From: Streptomyces sp. Alt3 | GTDB lineage: Bacteria; Actinomycetota; Actinomycetes; Streptomycetales; Streptomycetaceae | NCBI RefSeq assembly: GCF_030719215.1 | Contig: NZ_CP120983.1 | Span: 2,170,001 to 2,234,000, forward strand | Reading direction: 5' to 3' | Length of the DNA: 64,000 bases | Part shown: piece by piece, positions 27,804-36,668 of the stretch | How the letters are laid out: each line of letters begins with the position of its first letter | Position numbering within the stretch: the stretch's first letter is position 1 | Position numbers and translations under genes: made by a program | Notes under the pieces: generated by a model | Seen by the model: the letters and a program-made list of their open reading frames with translations, nothing else | Told to the model about the DNA's origin: nothing | Databases searched by the model: none

Positions 27804-28802
27804 ATGCTGCACGCACTGTCCAGATTCGGCCGGCGCCGCACCCTCCAGGGGGGCGCCGCCGCCGTGGCCGTGTTCGGACTGCTGCTGTGGTGGGTGCTCC
27901 CGCTCGGGGACACGCAGCCGAGCGGTTCCCTCACCTTCTCCACCGGCGTGCGCAGCGGGGTCTACCAGCGCTACGGACAGCGGCTCGAGGGCGCGCTGGC
28001 CAAGGACATGCCCAAGGTGTCGATACGGCTGCAGAACAGTGAGGGCTCGCAGCAGAACATCGAACGGGTCGCCACGGGCAAGGCCGACTTCACCATCGCC
28101 ACCGTCGACGCGGTGGCCACCTATCTGCAGAGCGGCAAGCCGGGCGGCGAACGCCTGCGCGGGTGCGTGCGGCTGTACGACGACTACGTCCAGCTCGTCG
28201 TGCCGAGGGGCTCGGACGTCCGGAAGGTGTCGGACCTGCGGGGCAAGCGGGTCGGCGTAGGACAGAAGGGCTCGGGGGTGCTCCTCGTCGCGGACCGGCT
28301 CATGACCGCGGCGGGTGTCGATCCCTCGCGGGACATCACACCGGTCGAGGCCGGGATCGACACGATGCCGCAGCGGCTGGTCGACGGGGAGCTCGACGCG
28401 TTCTTCTGGTCCGGCGGGCTGCCGACCGGTGCGGTGGAGGAGCTCTCGCAGAAGCTCGACGTCAGGCTGGTGCCGTTGGAGTCGTCCCTGATCAGCAAGC
28501 TCCAGGCGGCGGGCGGGTCCACCCGGCACTACAGGTCCGCGGTGATGCCGGCCGACGCCTACGACCACGCGCAGCGGGGCGGGGCCGTCCAGACCGTGGC
28601 GGTCGCCAACCTGCTGATCACCACGGACCGCACCGATCCGCGGATGACGGAGGCATTCACCCGCACCGTGATCGACAGCCGGGACCGGATCGGGCGCGAG
28701 GTGCATGCCGCGCAGCTCGTGGACCTGCGCACGGCGATCTACACCGATCCGCTGGAGCTGCACGAAGGGGCCAGGCGCTACTACCGCTCGGCCAAGCCCT
28801 GA
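27804..28802 (+). CDS. TAXI-family periplasmic-type binding protein, no permease nearby
   Basis: A 332-residue protein with an N-terminal membrane anchor or signal (about residues 16-34) and the TAXI solute receptor fold: '[17 protein letters not shown]', '[28 protein letters not shown]', '[15 protein letters not shown]' and '[23 protein letters not shown]'. TAXI proteins usually deliver glutamate-like or other acids to TRAP permeases, but no DctM/DctQ gene is in this window. It is convergent with gluK and close to the glutamate system, so a sensing role is possible. ATG 27804 follows GGCAGGATC. Confidence 0.85.
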   Translation: MLHALSRFGRRRTLQGGAAAVAVFGLLLWWVLPLGDTQPSGSLTFSTGVRSGVYQRYGQRLEGALAKDMPKVSIRLQNSEGSQQNIERVATGKADFTIATVDAVATYLQSGKPGGERLRGCVRLYDDYVQLVVPRGSDVRKVSDLRGKRVGVGQKGSGVLLVADRLMTAAGVDPSRDITPVEAGIDTMPQRLVDGELDAFFWSGGLPTGAVEELSQKLDVRLVPLESSLISKLQAAGGSTRHYRSAVMPADAYDHAQRGGAVQTVAVANLLITTDRTDPRMTEAFTRTVIDSRDRIGREVHAAQLVDLRTAIYTDPLELHEGARRYYRSAKP

Positions 28803-28827
28803 GACCGTCCGCGGCACCTCAGGCGTA

Positions 28828-28867
28828 CGGGACCCGGGCTGCGGGCGCTCAGGCGTGCGGGGCCTCG
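28828..28867. repeat. 40-bp direct repeat, copy 1
   Basis: A 40-bp sequence (CGGGACCCGGGCTGCGGGCG at its left end) repeated exactly 46 bp further on. On the minus strand it reads as an extra copy of the last gluK codons (EAPHA and stop) plus the following bases. A shorter imperfect third copy lies at 28818-28831. Confidence 0.9.
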
Positions 28868-28873
28868 GTGGCG

Positions 28874-28913
28874 CGGGACCCGGGCTGCGGGCGCTCAGGC
28901 GTGCGGGGCCTCG
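28874..28913. repeat. 40-bp direct repeat, copy 2 (overlaps the gluK end)
   Basis: Identical to 28828-28867. It covers the gluK stop codon at 28895-28897 and its last five codons. The tandem arrangement suggests slippage or unequal exchange at the gene end. Confidence 0.9.
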
Positions 28914-30289
28914 CGCGGCACCGTGACCGTCACCAGCAGACCGTGCGGCTCGTGCGTGCCGTAGCGGATGGTTCCGCCGCCCGCCGTGAGCAGGGCGCGC
29001 GAGATGGAGAGCCCGAGACCGGAACCCTTGATGTTCTGGTGCCGCCCGCTGCGCCAGAACCGGTCGCCGACGCGCTCCAGTTCCTGCTCGGTGAGCCCGG
29101 GTCCCCGGTCGGCGACGACGACCGTCGCACCGGTCCCGTCGGTGCCCGTCGTGACCCGGACCTCCTCGCCCTCGGGCGTGAACTTCAGCGCGTTGTCGAT
29201 GACGGCGTCCAACGCGCTGGAGAGAGCTATCGGGTCGGCCCAGCCGGTGACCGCGGGTGCGCCGTCCAGCGTCAGGCCGACACCCTTCTCCTCGGCGAGG
29301 GGACGCCATGCCGCCACGCGTTCACCGGTGAGGGCACCGATGTCCGTGAGCCGGAGGTCGGCGTCCGCGTGCTCGGCCAGCGCGAGGTCCAGCAGGTCGT
29401 CCAGGACGTTCGCCAGGCGCTTGCCCTCCGTCCGCACGGAGGCGATCTCCTCGTTGCCCTCGGGGAGTTCGAGCGCGAGGAGCTCGATCCGCAGCAACAG
29501 CGCGGCCAGGGGGTTGCGCAGTTGGTGGGAGGCGTCGGCGACGAAGGCACGCTGCTGTTCCAGCACGTCCTCGACGTTGTCGGCCATCTCGTTGAACGAC
29601 TTGGCCAGACGCCTGAGTTCCGGCGGGCCTCCGGACGCGGCGACGCGGGAGCGCATCCTGCCGCTGGCTATGTCGTGGGTGGCCGCGTCCAGGGTCCGTA
29701 CCGGCAGCAGCACCCAGCCGGTGAGCCGGACGGCGGCGCCCACGGCCACCAGCATGGCCGCGGCCTCGCCCAGGGCGATGAGGAGCCAGCCGCGCAGGGT
29801 CCTGGAGCGCATCTCGCCGGTGGGCGAGTCGGTCACGACGACAGCGACGACGTCGCCGTCCCGGACCACCGGTGAGGCGACGGCGAGCCGGCCGTTCTGC
29901 CACGGCCAGACCTGCGCGGGGTCGTGGGACCGCCGGCCGAGCAGGGCTTCGCGGAAGGCGTCACGCCCCTCTCCCTCGTCCGGCAGGGTCCAGCCGTCCG
30001 GTGCCTTGGCGAGGGCCCTGTCGTCCCGGTAGAAGACGCCGGCTCTGATCCCGTACACCGAGTCGTAGGCCTCGAGTTCGGTCTGCAGGATCCGCCGCCG
30101 CTCGTCCGAGCCCTCGACGGGCTCGCTGACGAACTGGGCGAGCGCGGCGAAGCGAGCCGTGTCGTCGATACGGTCGATGACGACCCGCTGCTGTTCGGCG
30201 GCGGCCACCCGTACGGCGAGCGGGAACCCCAGGGCGAGCAGCACGGCGGCCATGAGGACGATGAGCAGGGGAAGCAGGCGGGTGCGCAC
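28895..30289 (-). CDS. gluK: Sensor histidine kinase GluK
   Basis: A 464-residue membrane kinase. TM1 is about residues 5-30, the extracytoplasmic sensor region about 31-160, TM2 about 165-195, then HAMP, the HisKA domain with His255 ('ADASHQLRNPLAALLLR') and the ATPase ('NALKFTPEGEEV', 'DRGPGLTEQE', '[13 protein letters not shown]'). By position it is the partner of GluR beside gluABCD, the glutamate-sensing pair described in S. coelicolor. GTG 30289 has GAGGA upstream and lies 14 bases after gluR. Its 3' end is tandemly duplicated. Confidence 0.9.
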   Translation of the reverse strand: MRTRLLPLLIVLMAAVLLALGFPLAVRVAAAEQQRVVIDRIDDTARFAALAQFVSEPVEGSDERRRILQTELEAYDSVYGIRAGVFYRDDRALAKAPDGWTLPDEGEGRDAFREALLGRRSHDPAQVWPWQNGRLAVASPVVRDGDVVAVVVTDSPTGEMRSRTLRGWLLIALGEAAAMLVAVGAAVRLTGWVLLPVRTLDAATHDIASGRMRSRVAASGGPPELRRLAKSFNEMADNVEDVLEQQRAFVADASHQLRNPLAALLLRIELLALELPEGNEEIASVRTEGKRLANVLDDLLDLALAEHADADLRLTDIGALTGERVAAWRPLAEEKGVGLTLDGAPAVTGWADPIALSSALDAVIDNALKFTPEGEEVRVTTGTDGTGATVVVADRGPGLTEQELERVGDRFWRSGRHQNIKGSGLGLSISRALLTAGGGTIRYGTHEPHGLLVTVTVPREAPHA

Positions 30290-30303
30290 AGGGCGTGACG
30301 TCC

Positions 30304-30996
30304 TCAGCCCGGCGGCGGGACGAGCCGGTAGCCGACACCTCGTACGGTCTCGACCAGTGCCGGGAGCCGCAGCTTGGAGCGCAGCGACGCGACGTGCACC
30401 TCCAGGGTGCGTCCCGTTCCCTCCCAGCTGGTCCGCCACACCTCGCTGATGATCTGCTCCCGGCGGAAGACCACGCCGGGACGCTGGGCCAGAAGCGCGA
30501 GCAGGTCGAACTCCTTGCGGGTGAGCTGGACCTCCTGGCCGTCGACGCTGACCCTGCGCGTGGGCAGTTCGATGTGGACCTGCCCGATCCGCAGGGCCGC
30601 GAGCGGCGTCGGGCCGGTGTCCTCGCCGGCCGTCCTGCGCCGGGCGACGGCGTGGATGCGGGCGAGGAGTTCACCGGTGTCGTACGGCTTCACGACGTAG
30701 TCGTCGGCACCGAGGTTGAGACCGTGGATCCGGGAACGTACGTCGGAACGCGCGGTCACCATGATCACCGGGATCGCGGAACGCTTGCGGATCTTCCCGC
30801 ACACCTCGTAGCCGTCCTGGTCGGGCAGCCCGAGGTCCAGGAGCACGACACCGAAGGGCTCCTTGTCGGCGGGCAGCAGCGCCTTCAGCGCCTCCTCACC
30901 GCTACGGGCGTGCACGACCTGGAAGCCGTGGCGCGCGAGAACGGCGGACAGGGCCGCCGCGACGTGGTCGTCGTCCTCGACGAGCAACAGCCTCAT
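30304..30996 (-). CDS. gluR: OmpR-family response regulator GluR
   Basis: A 230-residue regulator. The receiver has the acidic pair 'EDDD' (7-10), phosphoacceptor Asp54 ('LLDLGLPDQDGYE'), Thr in 'MVTARSD' and Lys in 'VVKPYDTGEL'. The winged-helix output domain has 'LTRKEFDLLALLAQRPGVVF' and 'RTLEVHVASLRSKL'. ATG 30996 is preceded by GAGGAGGG; the upstream codon at 31035 has none. It is divergent from gluABCD, which GluR is known to activate in S. coelicolor in response to glutamate. Confidence 0.93.
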   Translation of the reverse strand: MRLLLVEDDDHVAAALSAVLARHGFQVVHARSGEEALKALLPADKEPFGVVLLDLGLPDQDGYEVCGKIRKRSAIPVIMVTARSDVRSRIHGLNLGADDYVVKPYDTGELLARIHAVARRRTAGEDTGPTPLAALRIGQVHIELPTRRVSVDGQEVQLTRKEFDLLALLAQRPGVVFRREQIISEVWRTSWEGTGRTLEVHVASLRSKLRLPALVETVRGVGYRLVPPPG

Positions 30997-31357
30997 GACC
31001 CCTCCTCTCCGTTCGTACCGTCCGGGAGGATTCATGTTCTTCCGGGACGGTTGGCACTGTCCGTGATGGTCCGTCGGTGTTCCCCCGCACGACCCTTCGC
31101 GTACGGAGACGATTCACACGTCCCCGTAGTAGGGCATCCACTCCGATGAGGGGTGTGCCAGTCAAGACCATCCCCGTTACCAGTGGGTTTCCGTTACCCA
31201 CCCGGTACGCCGCCGAGCGCGCCGTGGTGTCCCGTTCACACGGAGTGTCCGGCTGAGGCCGGATCGTTATGCTCAATTTCCGCTCAGATGTAATGACGAT
31301 GGTCGCACTGCGTCACTAGGGTCCTTCCCTAACCGAGGAGGACGGAGCAAGAAGCCG
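30997..31357. promoter_or_regulatory. gluR / gluA divergent control region
   Basis: A 361-base region with no gene. It holds an 8-bp direct repeat CCGTTACC at 31174-31181 and 31191-31198, interleaved with an inverted repeat GTGGGT-N7-ACCCAC (31183-31201); these are candidate GluR sites. TATGCT at 31268-31273 could be a -10 for gluA, but no good -35 is seen. Confidence 0.4.
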
Positions 31358-32143
31358 ATGAGCGGAGTGTCAGTGACCAAGGCCGCCGAGGATGCCGCAC
31401 CTGCGGGGGACGACCTTGTCGTACTGAGCAACGTCAACAAGCACTTCGGCGCGCTGCATGTGCTCCAGGACATCGACCTGACCATCGCCAGTGGCGAGGT
31501 CGTCGTAGTCATCGGACCCTCAGGGTCCGGGAAGTCCACGCTGTGCCGCACGATCAACCGCTTGGAGACGATCGACTCGGGCGCGATCTCGATCGACGGC
31601 AAGCCGCTGCCCCAGGAGGGCAAGGAGCTCGCCAGGCTGCGTGCCGATGTCGGCATGGTCTTCCAGTCGTTCAATCTCTTCGCGCACAAGACGGTGCTCG
31701 AGAACGTGATGCTGGGCCAGATCAAGGTCCGCAGGACGGAAAAGAAGCTCGCCGAGGAGAAGGCCCGGGCACTGCTCGACCGCGTGGGGGTCGGAGTGCA
31801 GGCGGACAAGTACCCCGCCCAGCTCTCCGGCGGCCAGCAGCAGCGCGTCGCGATCGCCCGCGCGCTGGCCATGGACCCCAAGGTCATGCTCTTCGACGAG
31901 CCCACGTCGGCGCTCGACCCGGAGATGATCAACGAGGTCCTGGAGGTCATGCAGCAGTTGGCCCGGGAGGGGATGACCATGGTCGTCGTCACCCACGAGA
32001 TGGGCTTCGCCCGCTCGGCCGCCAACCGGGTCGTCTTCATGGCCGACGGAAAGATCGTCGAAGAGGCCACGCCGGACCAGTTCTTCAGCAACCCGCGCAG
32101 TGACCGGGCCAAGGACTTCCTGTCGAAGATCCTTCACCACTGA
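31358..32143 (+). CDS. gluA: Glutamate ABC transporter ATP-binding protein
   Basis: A 261-residue ATPase of the polar amino-acid uptake family. Walker A '[11 protein letters not shown]', signature '[15 protein letters not shown]' and Walker B '[15 protein letters not shown]' are intact, and '[18 protein letters not shown]' carries the switch His. It energises the GluC-GluD channel for glutamate import. It is the first gene of gluABCD. ATG 31358 has GGAG ten bases upstream; the in-frame GTG at 31367 is an alternative start. Confidence 0.95.
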   Translation: MSGVSVTKAAEDAAPAGDDLVVLSNVNKHFGALHVLQDIDLTIASGEVVVVIGPSGSGKSTLCRTINRLETIDSGAISIDGKPLPQEGKELARLRADVGMVFQSFNLFAHKTVLENVMLGQIKVRRTEKKLAEEKARALLDRVGVGVQADKYPAQLSGGQQQRVAIARALAMDPKVMLFDEPTSALDPEMINEVLEVMQQLAREGMTMVVVTHEMGFARSAANRVVFMADGKIVEEATPDQFFSNPRSDRAKDFLSKILHH

Positions 32144-32206
32144 TCCCGCACGGCTGGTCCAGCGCCGGCTGAACATTCACATCGCGTCAACCCAGGGAAT
32201 CCCATC

Positions 32207-33049
32207 ATGCAGCTTCGCAAGGTCACCGCCGCCTCGGCCGCCGTGCTCGCGCTCGCCCTCACCGCCACCGCCTGCGGCTCCGACGACAAGGACGACGCCG
32301 CGGGCTCCGGCGGCGGCGACAAGATCACGATCGGCATCAAGATCGACCAGCCCGGTCTCGGTCTGAAGACGCCCGACGGCAAGTTCACCGGCTTCGACGT
32401 CGACGTCGCCACGTACGTCGCCAAGGAACTCGGCTACGACGCCAAGAACATCAACTTCGTCGAGACGAAGAGCGCCGACCGCGAGACCGCGATCGAGCGC
32501 GGCGACGTGAAGTTCATCGCCGCCACGTACTCCATCAACGACGAGCGCCTGCAGAAGGTCGACTTCGCGGGCCCGTACCTCCTCGCGCACCAGGACGTCC
32601 TCGTCCGCGCCGACGAGAAGACCATCAACTCGCCCGAGGACCTGAACAACAAGCGGCTCTGTTCCGTCACCGGTTCGACCTCCGCGAAGAACGTCAAGGA
32701 CAAGCTGGCCCCGAAGGCCCAGCTGCAGAACTACGGCGGCTACTCCGAGTGCCTCACCGGCCTGGAGAACGAGGCCATCGACGCCCTGACGACGGACGAC
32801 TCGATCCTCGCCGGTTACGCCGCGCAGGACGTCCACAAGGGCAAGTTCAAGCTGGCCGGCTTCAAGATGACCAACGAGAACTACGGCATCGGCCTCAAGA
32901 AGGGCGACGCCGACCTCAAGAAGAAGATCGACGCCGCGCTGACCAAGATGGTCTCGGACGGCTCCTGGGACAAGGCGGTCGAGACCAACTTCGGCCCGGC
33001 CAACTACAAGAACGACCCCGCGCCGAAGATCGGCGACGTCGTCAAGTAG
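32207..33049 (+). CDS. gluB: Glutamate-binding lipoprotein
   Basis: A 280-residue extracellular solute-binding protein of family 3. The signal ends in 'LTATACGSDDKD', giving a lipid-modified Cys near residue 23. The binding core includes 'IGIKIDQPGLGLKTPDGKFTGFDVDVATYVAKELGY', 'KFIAATYSINDERLQKVDFAGPYL' and 'KRLCSVTGSTSAKNV'. It captures glutamate for the GluC-GluD permease. It lies 63 bases after gluA with AGGGAAT before the ATG, and a hairpin follows that may give it higher mRNA levels than the permease genes. Confidence 0.95.
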   Translation: MQLRKVTAASAAVLALALTATACGSDDKDDAAGSGGGDKITIGIKIDQPGLGLKTPDGKFTGFDVDVATYVAKELGYDAKNINFVETKSADRETAIERGDVKFIAATYSINDERLQKVDFAGPYLLAHQDVLVRADEKTINSPEDLNNKRLCSVTGSTSAKNVKDKLAPKAQLQNYGGYSECLTGLENEAIDALTTDDSILAGYAAQDVHKGKFKLAGFKMTNENYGIGLKKGDADLKKKIDAALTKMVSDGSWDKAVETNFGPANYKNDPAPKIGDVVK

Positions 33050-33087
33050 GTCTCCCGCCGCCAGGCGGTCCGAAGACGGGCTGACGA

Positions 33088-33114
33088 GGTGCGCCGCCGC
33101 CGAGGCGGCGCACC
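33088..33114 (+). terminator. Intra-operon hairpin between gluB and gluC
   Basis: A perfect 11-pair GC stem (GGTGCGCCGCC and complement) with a 5-base loop, 38 bases past gluB. It has no T run. Such stems after binding-protein genes commonly protect the upstream mRNA or stop part of the transcripts, raising binding protein over permease. Confidence 0.65.
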
Positions 33115-33147
33115 GAGCCCTCCCCACACGTGGAAGCACGGGAGATC

Positions 33148-33816
33148 GTGTTCGACTTTCTTGAAGGTTACGACCTACTGGGGGCCTTCTGGGTGACGGT
33201 GAAGCTCACCGTCTACTCCGCCCTCGGTTCCCTCATATGGGGAACACTTCTGGCCGGCATGCGGGTCGGCCCGGTCCCCCTGATGCGCGGTTTCGGTACC
33301 GCCTATGTGAACATCGTCCGCAACATCCCGCTGACCGTGATCATCGTCTTCGCCTCGCTCGGTCTCTTCCAGACCCTGCAGGTCGAACTCGGAGGCGGCG
33401 GCGACTTCGAGGTCATCAACTTCCGACTCGCCGTACTCGCGCTGGCCCTCTACACCGCGGCCTTCGTGTGCGAGGCGCTGCGGTCGGGCATCAACACGGT
33501 GCCGGCCGGCCAGGCCGAGGCGGCTCGCGCGCTCGGGCTGAGCTTCACCCAGGTGCTGCGGCTGGTCATCCTCCCGCAGGCCTTCCGCTCGGTCGTGAAC
33601 CCGCTGGCCAACGTGCTGATCGCGCTGACCAAGAACACCACCGTCGCAGCGGCGATCGGCGTGGTCGAAGCGGCGTACCTGATGAAGGACATGATCGAAG
33701 CAGAAGCCCAACTGATCCTCATATCCGCCGTCTTCGCGTTCGGATTCGTCTGCCTCACCCTCCCGACCGGGCTCCTGCTCGGCTGGGTGAGCAAGAAGGT
33801 GGCGGTGAAGCGATGA
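33148..33816 (+). CDS. gluC: Glutamate ABC transporter permease
   Basis: A 222-residue permease with about five membrane helices of the HisM/GlnP type. The ATPase-contact EAA loop reads 'VPAGQAEAARALGLSFTQVLRLVILPQAF'. I place the start at GTG 33148, preceded by CGGGAG, rather than GTG 33130, which has no site. It overlaps gluD by four bases (ATGA), so the two permeases are translationally coupled. Confidence 0.92.
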   Translation: MFDFLEGYDLLGAFWVTVKLTVYSALGSLIWGTLLAGMRVGPVPLMRGFGTAYVNIVRNIPLTVIIVFASLGLFQTLQVELGGGGDFEVINFRLAVLALALYTAAFVCEALRSGINTVPAGQAEAARALGLSFTQVLRLVILPQAFRSVVNPLANVLIALTKNTTVAAAIGVVEAAYLMKDMIEAEAQLILISAVFAFGFVCLTLPTGLLLGWVSKKVAVKR

Positions 33817-34727
33817 CGACGTCCGTCCTCTTCGACGCACAGGGCCCCCGCGCCAAGCAGCGCAACATCCTGTACACCGTCGCCTTCGTGGTGGTCCTCG
33901 CCGCAGTGGCCTGGTGGGTATACACCAGCCTCGACGAGAAGCACCAGCTCGACTGGGTCAAGTGGGAGCCGTTCTTCACGAGCCCCCAGCCGTGGCAGAC
34001 GTATATCTGGCCCGGGCTTCAGAACACGCTCAAGGCCGCGTTCTTCGCCCTGCTGATCGCACTGCCGCTCGGTGCCCTCTTCGGGATCGGCCGCCTCTCC
34101 GACCATCGCTGGGTGCGCATGCCGTCCGGCGTCGTCGTGGAGTTCTTCCGCGCCATCCCCGTACTGATCCTGATGATCACGGCGAACGCCGCGTACGCGG
34201 AGTTCACCGACCTCGCCACCGAAGACCGGCTGCTGTACGCCGTCGTCACGGGCCTGGTGCTGTACAACGCCTCGGTGCTCGCCGAGATCGTGCGGGCCGG
34301 GATCCTCTCCCTCCCGTACGGACAGACCGACGCCGCGAAGGCGATCGGGATGCGCAAGGGCCAGACGATGGGGTACGTGCTGCTGCCGCAGTCGGTCACC
34401 GCGATGCTGCCCGCGATCGTCAGCCAGATCGTCGTCATCGTGAAGGACACCGCACTCGGCGGCGCGGTGCTCACCTTCCCGGAGCTGCTGGCCTCGGTCC
34501 GCCCGATGAGCGCGAACTACGGCGCGAACACCATCGCCTGCTTCACGATCATCGCGCTGATCTACATCGCGCTGAACTTCGCGCTGACGTCGTTCGCGAG
34601 CTGGCTCGAGCGCCGGCTGCGGCGTGGCAAGAAGAGCACGGGCGCGGTGGTCGGTGCCGGCCCCGACGGAGGCATCAAGACCATCGGCACACCGAATCTC
34701 GTGACCGAGGACGGCCGCGCGACCTGA
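33813..34727 (+). CDS. gluD: Glutamate ABC transporter permease
   Basis: A 304-residue permease. A first membrane helix near residues 22-40 and a long loop precede the conserved transmembrane domain. The EAA loop is 'LPYGQTDAAKAIGMRKGQTMGYVLLPQSV'. The C-terminal tail is basic then Gly-rich and cytoplasmic. It pairs with GluC to form the channel. The ATG overlaps the gluC stop, and the operon terminator lies 22 bases downstream. Confidence 0.93.
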   Translation: MTTSVLFDAQGPRAKQRNILYTVAFVVVLAAVAWWVYTSLDEKHQLDWVKWEPFFTSPQPWQTYIWPGLQNTLKAAFFALLIALPLGALFGIGRLSDHRWVRMPSGVVVEFFRAIPVLILMITANAAYAEFTDLATEDRLLYAVVTGLVLYNASVLAEIVRAGILSLPYGQTDAAKAIGMRKGQTMGYVLLPQSVTAMLPAIVSQIVVIVKDTALGGAVLTFPELLASVRPMSANYGANTIACFTIIALIYIALNFALTSFASWLERRLRRGKKSTGAVVGAGPDGGIKTIGTPNLVTEDGRAT

Positions 34728-34749
34728 CGGCCTGTAGGCAGAAGTCCCA

Positions 34750-34781
34750 CGGGGGGCGCGGCGTGTTCGCCGCGCCCCCCG
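34750..34781 (+). terminator. gluABCD terminator
   Basis: A perfect 14-pair GC stem (CGGGGGGCGCGGCG and complement) with loop TGTT, 22 bases after the gluD stop. Confidence 0.85.
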
Positions 34782-34914
34782 CCACGTTCCCGGGTCACTT
34801 GACGCGCGCACCGCCAGTAGGTTGCATACGTTCTGTGATCCCGCCTCGAACGATTCCGGCTGCCACCCTCCTCCCCCTCTCGACCCCGACGACCAGCGCC
34901 GGAGGGATCACACC

Positions 34915-36549
34915 GTGGACCCGGTGATCGTCGTCGGCGCGGGCCCGGTCGGGCTGGCGTTGTCGCTCGCCCTCGCGGCTCAGGGCGTACCCTCCGTGCT
35001 GCTCGACGAGGGCCCCGGCAAGGACGAACCGCGTCCTGCACGCACCGTCGTGCTGCGCGAGGACACAGCCGACCTGGTGGAGCGCCTCGGCTGCCCGGCG
35101 CTCCACCACGAGGGACTGCGATGGTCGGGCTGGCGCTCGGTACGGCGTAAGCAGCTGGTACGGGCGGTGCCCCTGGGCGACGACGAAGGCACGGTTCCGC
35201 TGCCGTCGCCCGTCCACCTGCCCCAGCACGCGCTCACCGGAGGACTGGGGGCAGCCGTCGCCGCGCACGATCTGGTCGAGATGGTGCCGTTCAGCCGCAT
35301 CGACACACTGGAGCAGGACGCACACGGCGTCACGGTCCACACCCGCGGACCCGGATCGACCTGGTGGCGCGGGAGTTACGTGGTCGGCTGCGACGGCGCA
35401 CGGTCCACGGTGCGCAAGCTCCTGGAGATCAGGTTCCCCGGCCGCACGGCGGTCGAACGGCACGCGGTCGCCGCTCTCCGCGCCGAACTGCCCTGGCCGG
35501 GCGAGGCCGTCCTGCACCGCTCCCCGCCCTGGCGCTCGGGCGGTACGGAGGTCACCGCCCGCCCTCTGCCCCACGGGGTCTGGCGGCTGGACTGGCTCCT
35601 TCCGCCACGCGGTGAGCTCGTCACCCCCGACGCCCTGATCACCAGGATCCGCGACACCCTCCAGGGCTGGTGCGGCGAGACACCGGCCTACGAACTGCTG
35701 GACACGGGCGTGTACACGCTGCACCACCGGCTGGCCAGGCGGTGGCGGTCCGAACGGGCCTTTCTCGCCGGGGACGCGGCGCACCTGCTGGGCGCGCTCG
35801 GCACCCAGGGGCTCGACGAGGGGCTGCGGGACGCCGAGAACCTGGCCTGGAAGCTGGCTCAGGCCTGGCACCAGGACGCCTCCGAGCTCCTCCTCGACAG
35901 CTACCAGGCCGAACGCAGGGCCGCCGTCGCCTCCCGACTGCGCGCCGCCGACCAGTCCCTGCCGATACTGCGGGGCGGTGCGGGCCTGCGGACACTCGTC
36001 CCCGGCGCCTCGCGCGGACACGACACGCTGCTGGCCGACGGCCACCTGGGGTGCGGACCTCTGGGCGCGCCCCCGTCGTACACGCACTCCCCCCTTTCGC
36101 CTCAACGCGCCGACGGTCACACACCGGTGGGGACCGCCCCTGGGGCACCGGTCGCCGATGTGCGGGTCACCGCGCCCGACGGGAAGGCCGTGCGGCTGCG
36201 TGACCGCCTCGGGCTGGGACATCTGCTGGTCATCCTCGTCGCACCGGGCACGGGGGTGTGGGACAGGCGGCACTGGCTGACCGCGGGAGTCATGCCCAGG
36301 CTGGTCCACGCGGTCGGTGGCCTCCCGGTGAAGGCCGAGCTGCTGGTGACCGAGAGCTACCCGGGCGCGACGGCCCACACAGTGCTGCTGGTCAGGCCGG
36401 ACGGGCACCTCGTCGCGGCCTTCAGCGGGGTACGGCCGGCCGAGCTGTACGCGGCTGCTGACGCCGCGCGCGGGGGCGGACCGGACACGGTGCCGGACGA
36501 CCCCGCGCACACCCGAACGCGCTCCGACCGCACTGCGGACGTCAATTGA
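34915..36549 (+). CDS. FAD-dependent aromatic-hydroxylase-type monooxygenase
   Basis: A 544-residue flavoprotein of the phenol-hydroxylase/TetX-like group. It has the N-terminal FAD fingerprint 'VIVVGAGPVGLALSLAL', the DG motif 'GCDGARSTVRKLLEI' and the GD motif 'FLAGDAAHLLGALGTQGLDEGLRDAENLAWKL'. A thioredoxin-like C-terminal domain follows ('LRDRLGLGHLLVILVAPG'), as in larger phenol hydroxylases. The substrate is unknown. GTG 34915 follows GGAGGGA. The next ORF begins 32 bases past its stop, and a promoter-like -35 overlaps that stop, so the downstream sulfur genes may have their own transcript. Confidence 0.9.
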   Translation: MDPVIVVGAGPVGLALSLALAAQGVPSVLLDEGPGKDEPRPARTVVLREDTADLVERLGCPALHHEGLRWSGWRSVRRKQLVRAVPLGDDEGTVPLPSPVHLPQHALTGGLGAAVAAHDLVEMVPFSRIDTLEQDAHGVTVHTRGPGSTWWRGSYVVGCDGARSTVRKLLEIRFPGRTAVERHAVAALRAELPWPGEAVLHRSPPWRSGGTEVTARPLPHGVWRLDWLLPPRGELVTPDALITRIRDTLQGWCGETPAYELLDTGVYTLHHRLARRWRSERAFLAGDAAHLLGALGTQGLDEGLRDAENLAWKLAQAWHQDASELLLDSYQAERRAAVASRLRAADQSLPILRGGAGLRTLVPGASRGHDTLLADGHLGCGPLGAPPSYTHSPLSPQRADGHTPVGTAPGAPVADVRVTAPDGKAVRLRDRLGLGHLLVILVAPGTGVWDRRHWLTAGVMPRLVHAVGGLPVKAELLVTESYPGATAHTVLLVRPDGHLVAAFSGVRPAELYAAADAARGGGPDTVPDDPAHTRTRSDRTADVN

Positions 36550-36574
36550 CCGTCACAGGCACACATGGTGTACT
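36546..36574 (+). promoter_or_regulatory. Probable promoter of the leader ORF-cysteine dioxygenase operon
   Basis: TTGACC (36546-36551), a 17-base spacer and TGTACT (36569-36574) match the sigma-HrdB type at 5 of 6 and 4 of 6 positions. Transcription would begin 6-8 bases later, at 36580-36582, on or next to the A of the leader ORF start codon. The -35 overlaps the stop codon of the monooxygenase gene. Confidence 0.6.
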
Positions 36575-36581
36575 CCAGAAC

Positions 36582-36668
36582 ATGACCGACACCGATGTGC
36601 GCCTGTGGCGGAGGGTCCATATGGACCTCGTCCGCTATGCGGGCTGCGTGTGTCGCCCGTCCTGCTGA
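36582..36668 (+). CDS. Cysteine-rich leader peptide (uORF)
   Basis: A 28-codon ORF encoding MTDTDVRLWRRVHMDLVRYA and then a tail with Cys at codons 22, 24 and 28, directly before the stop. The R-R-x-H-x-D-L-x-R core resembles the actinobacterial 'putative leader peptide' family found before sulfur genes. No ribosome site precedes it; the predicted transcript start coincides with its ATG, so it is probably leaderless. Codons 26-28 (36657-36664) carry CCGTCCTG, an exact complement of CAGGACGG at the ribosome site of the next gene. Ribosome progress through the Cys codons could thus control cysteine dioxygenase translation. Confidence 0.8.
   Translation: MTDTDVRLWRRVHMDLVRYAGCVCRPSC

Noticed and set aside
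25798..28260. An 820-codon plus-strand frame across miaB
   Set aside because: It crosses the miaB gene and the start of the TAXI gene in another frame; no domain is seen.
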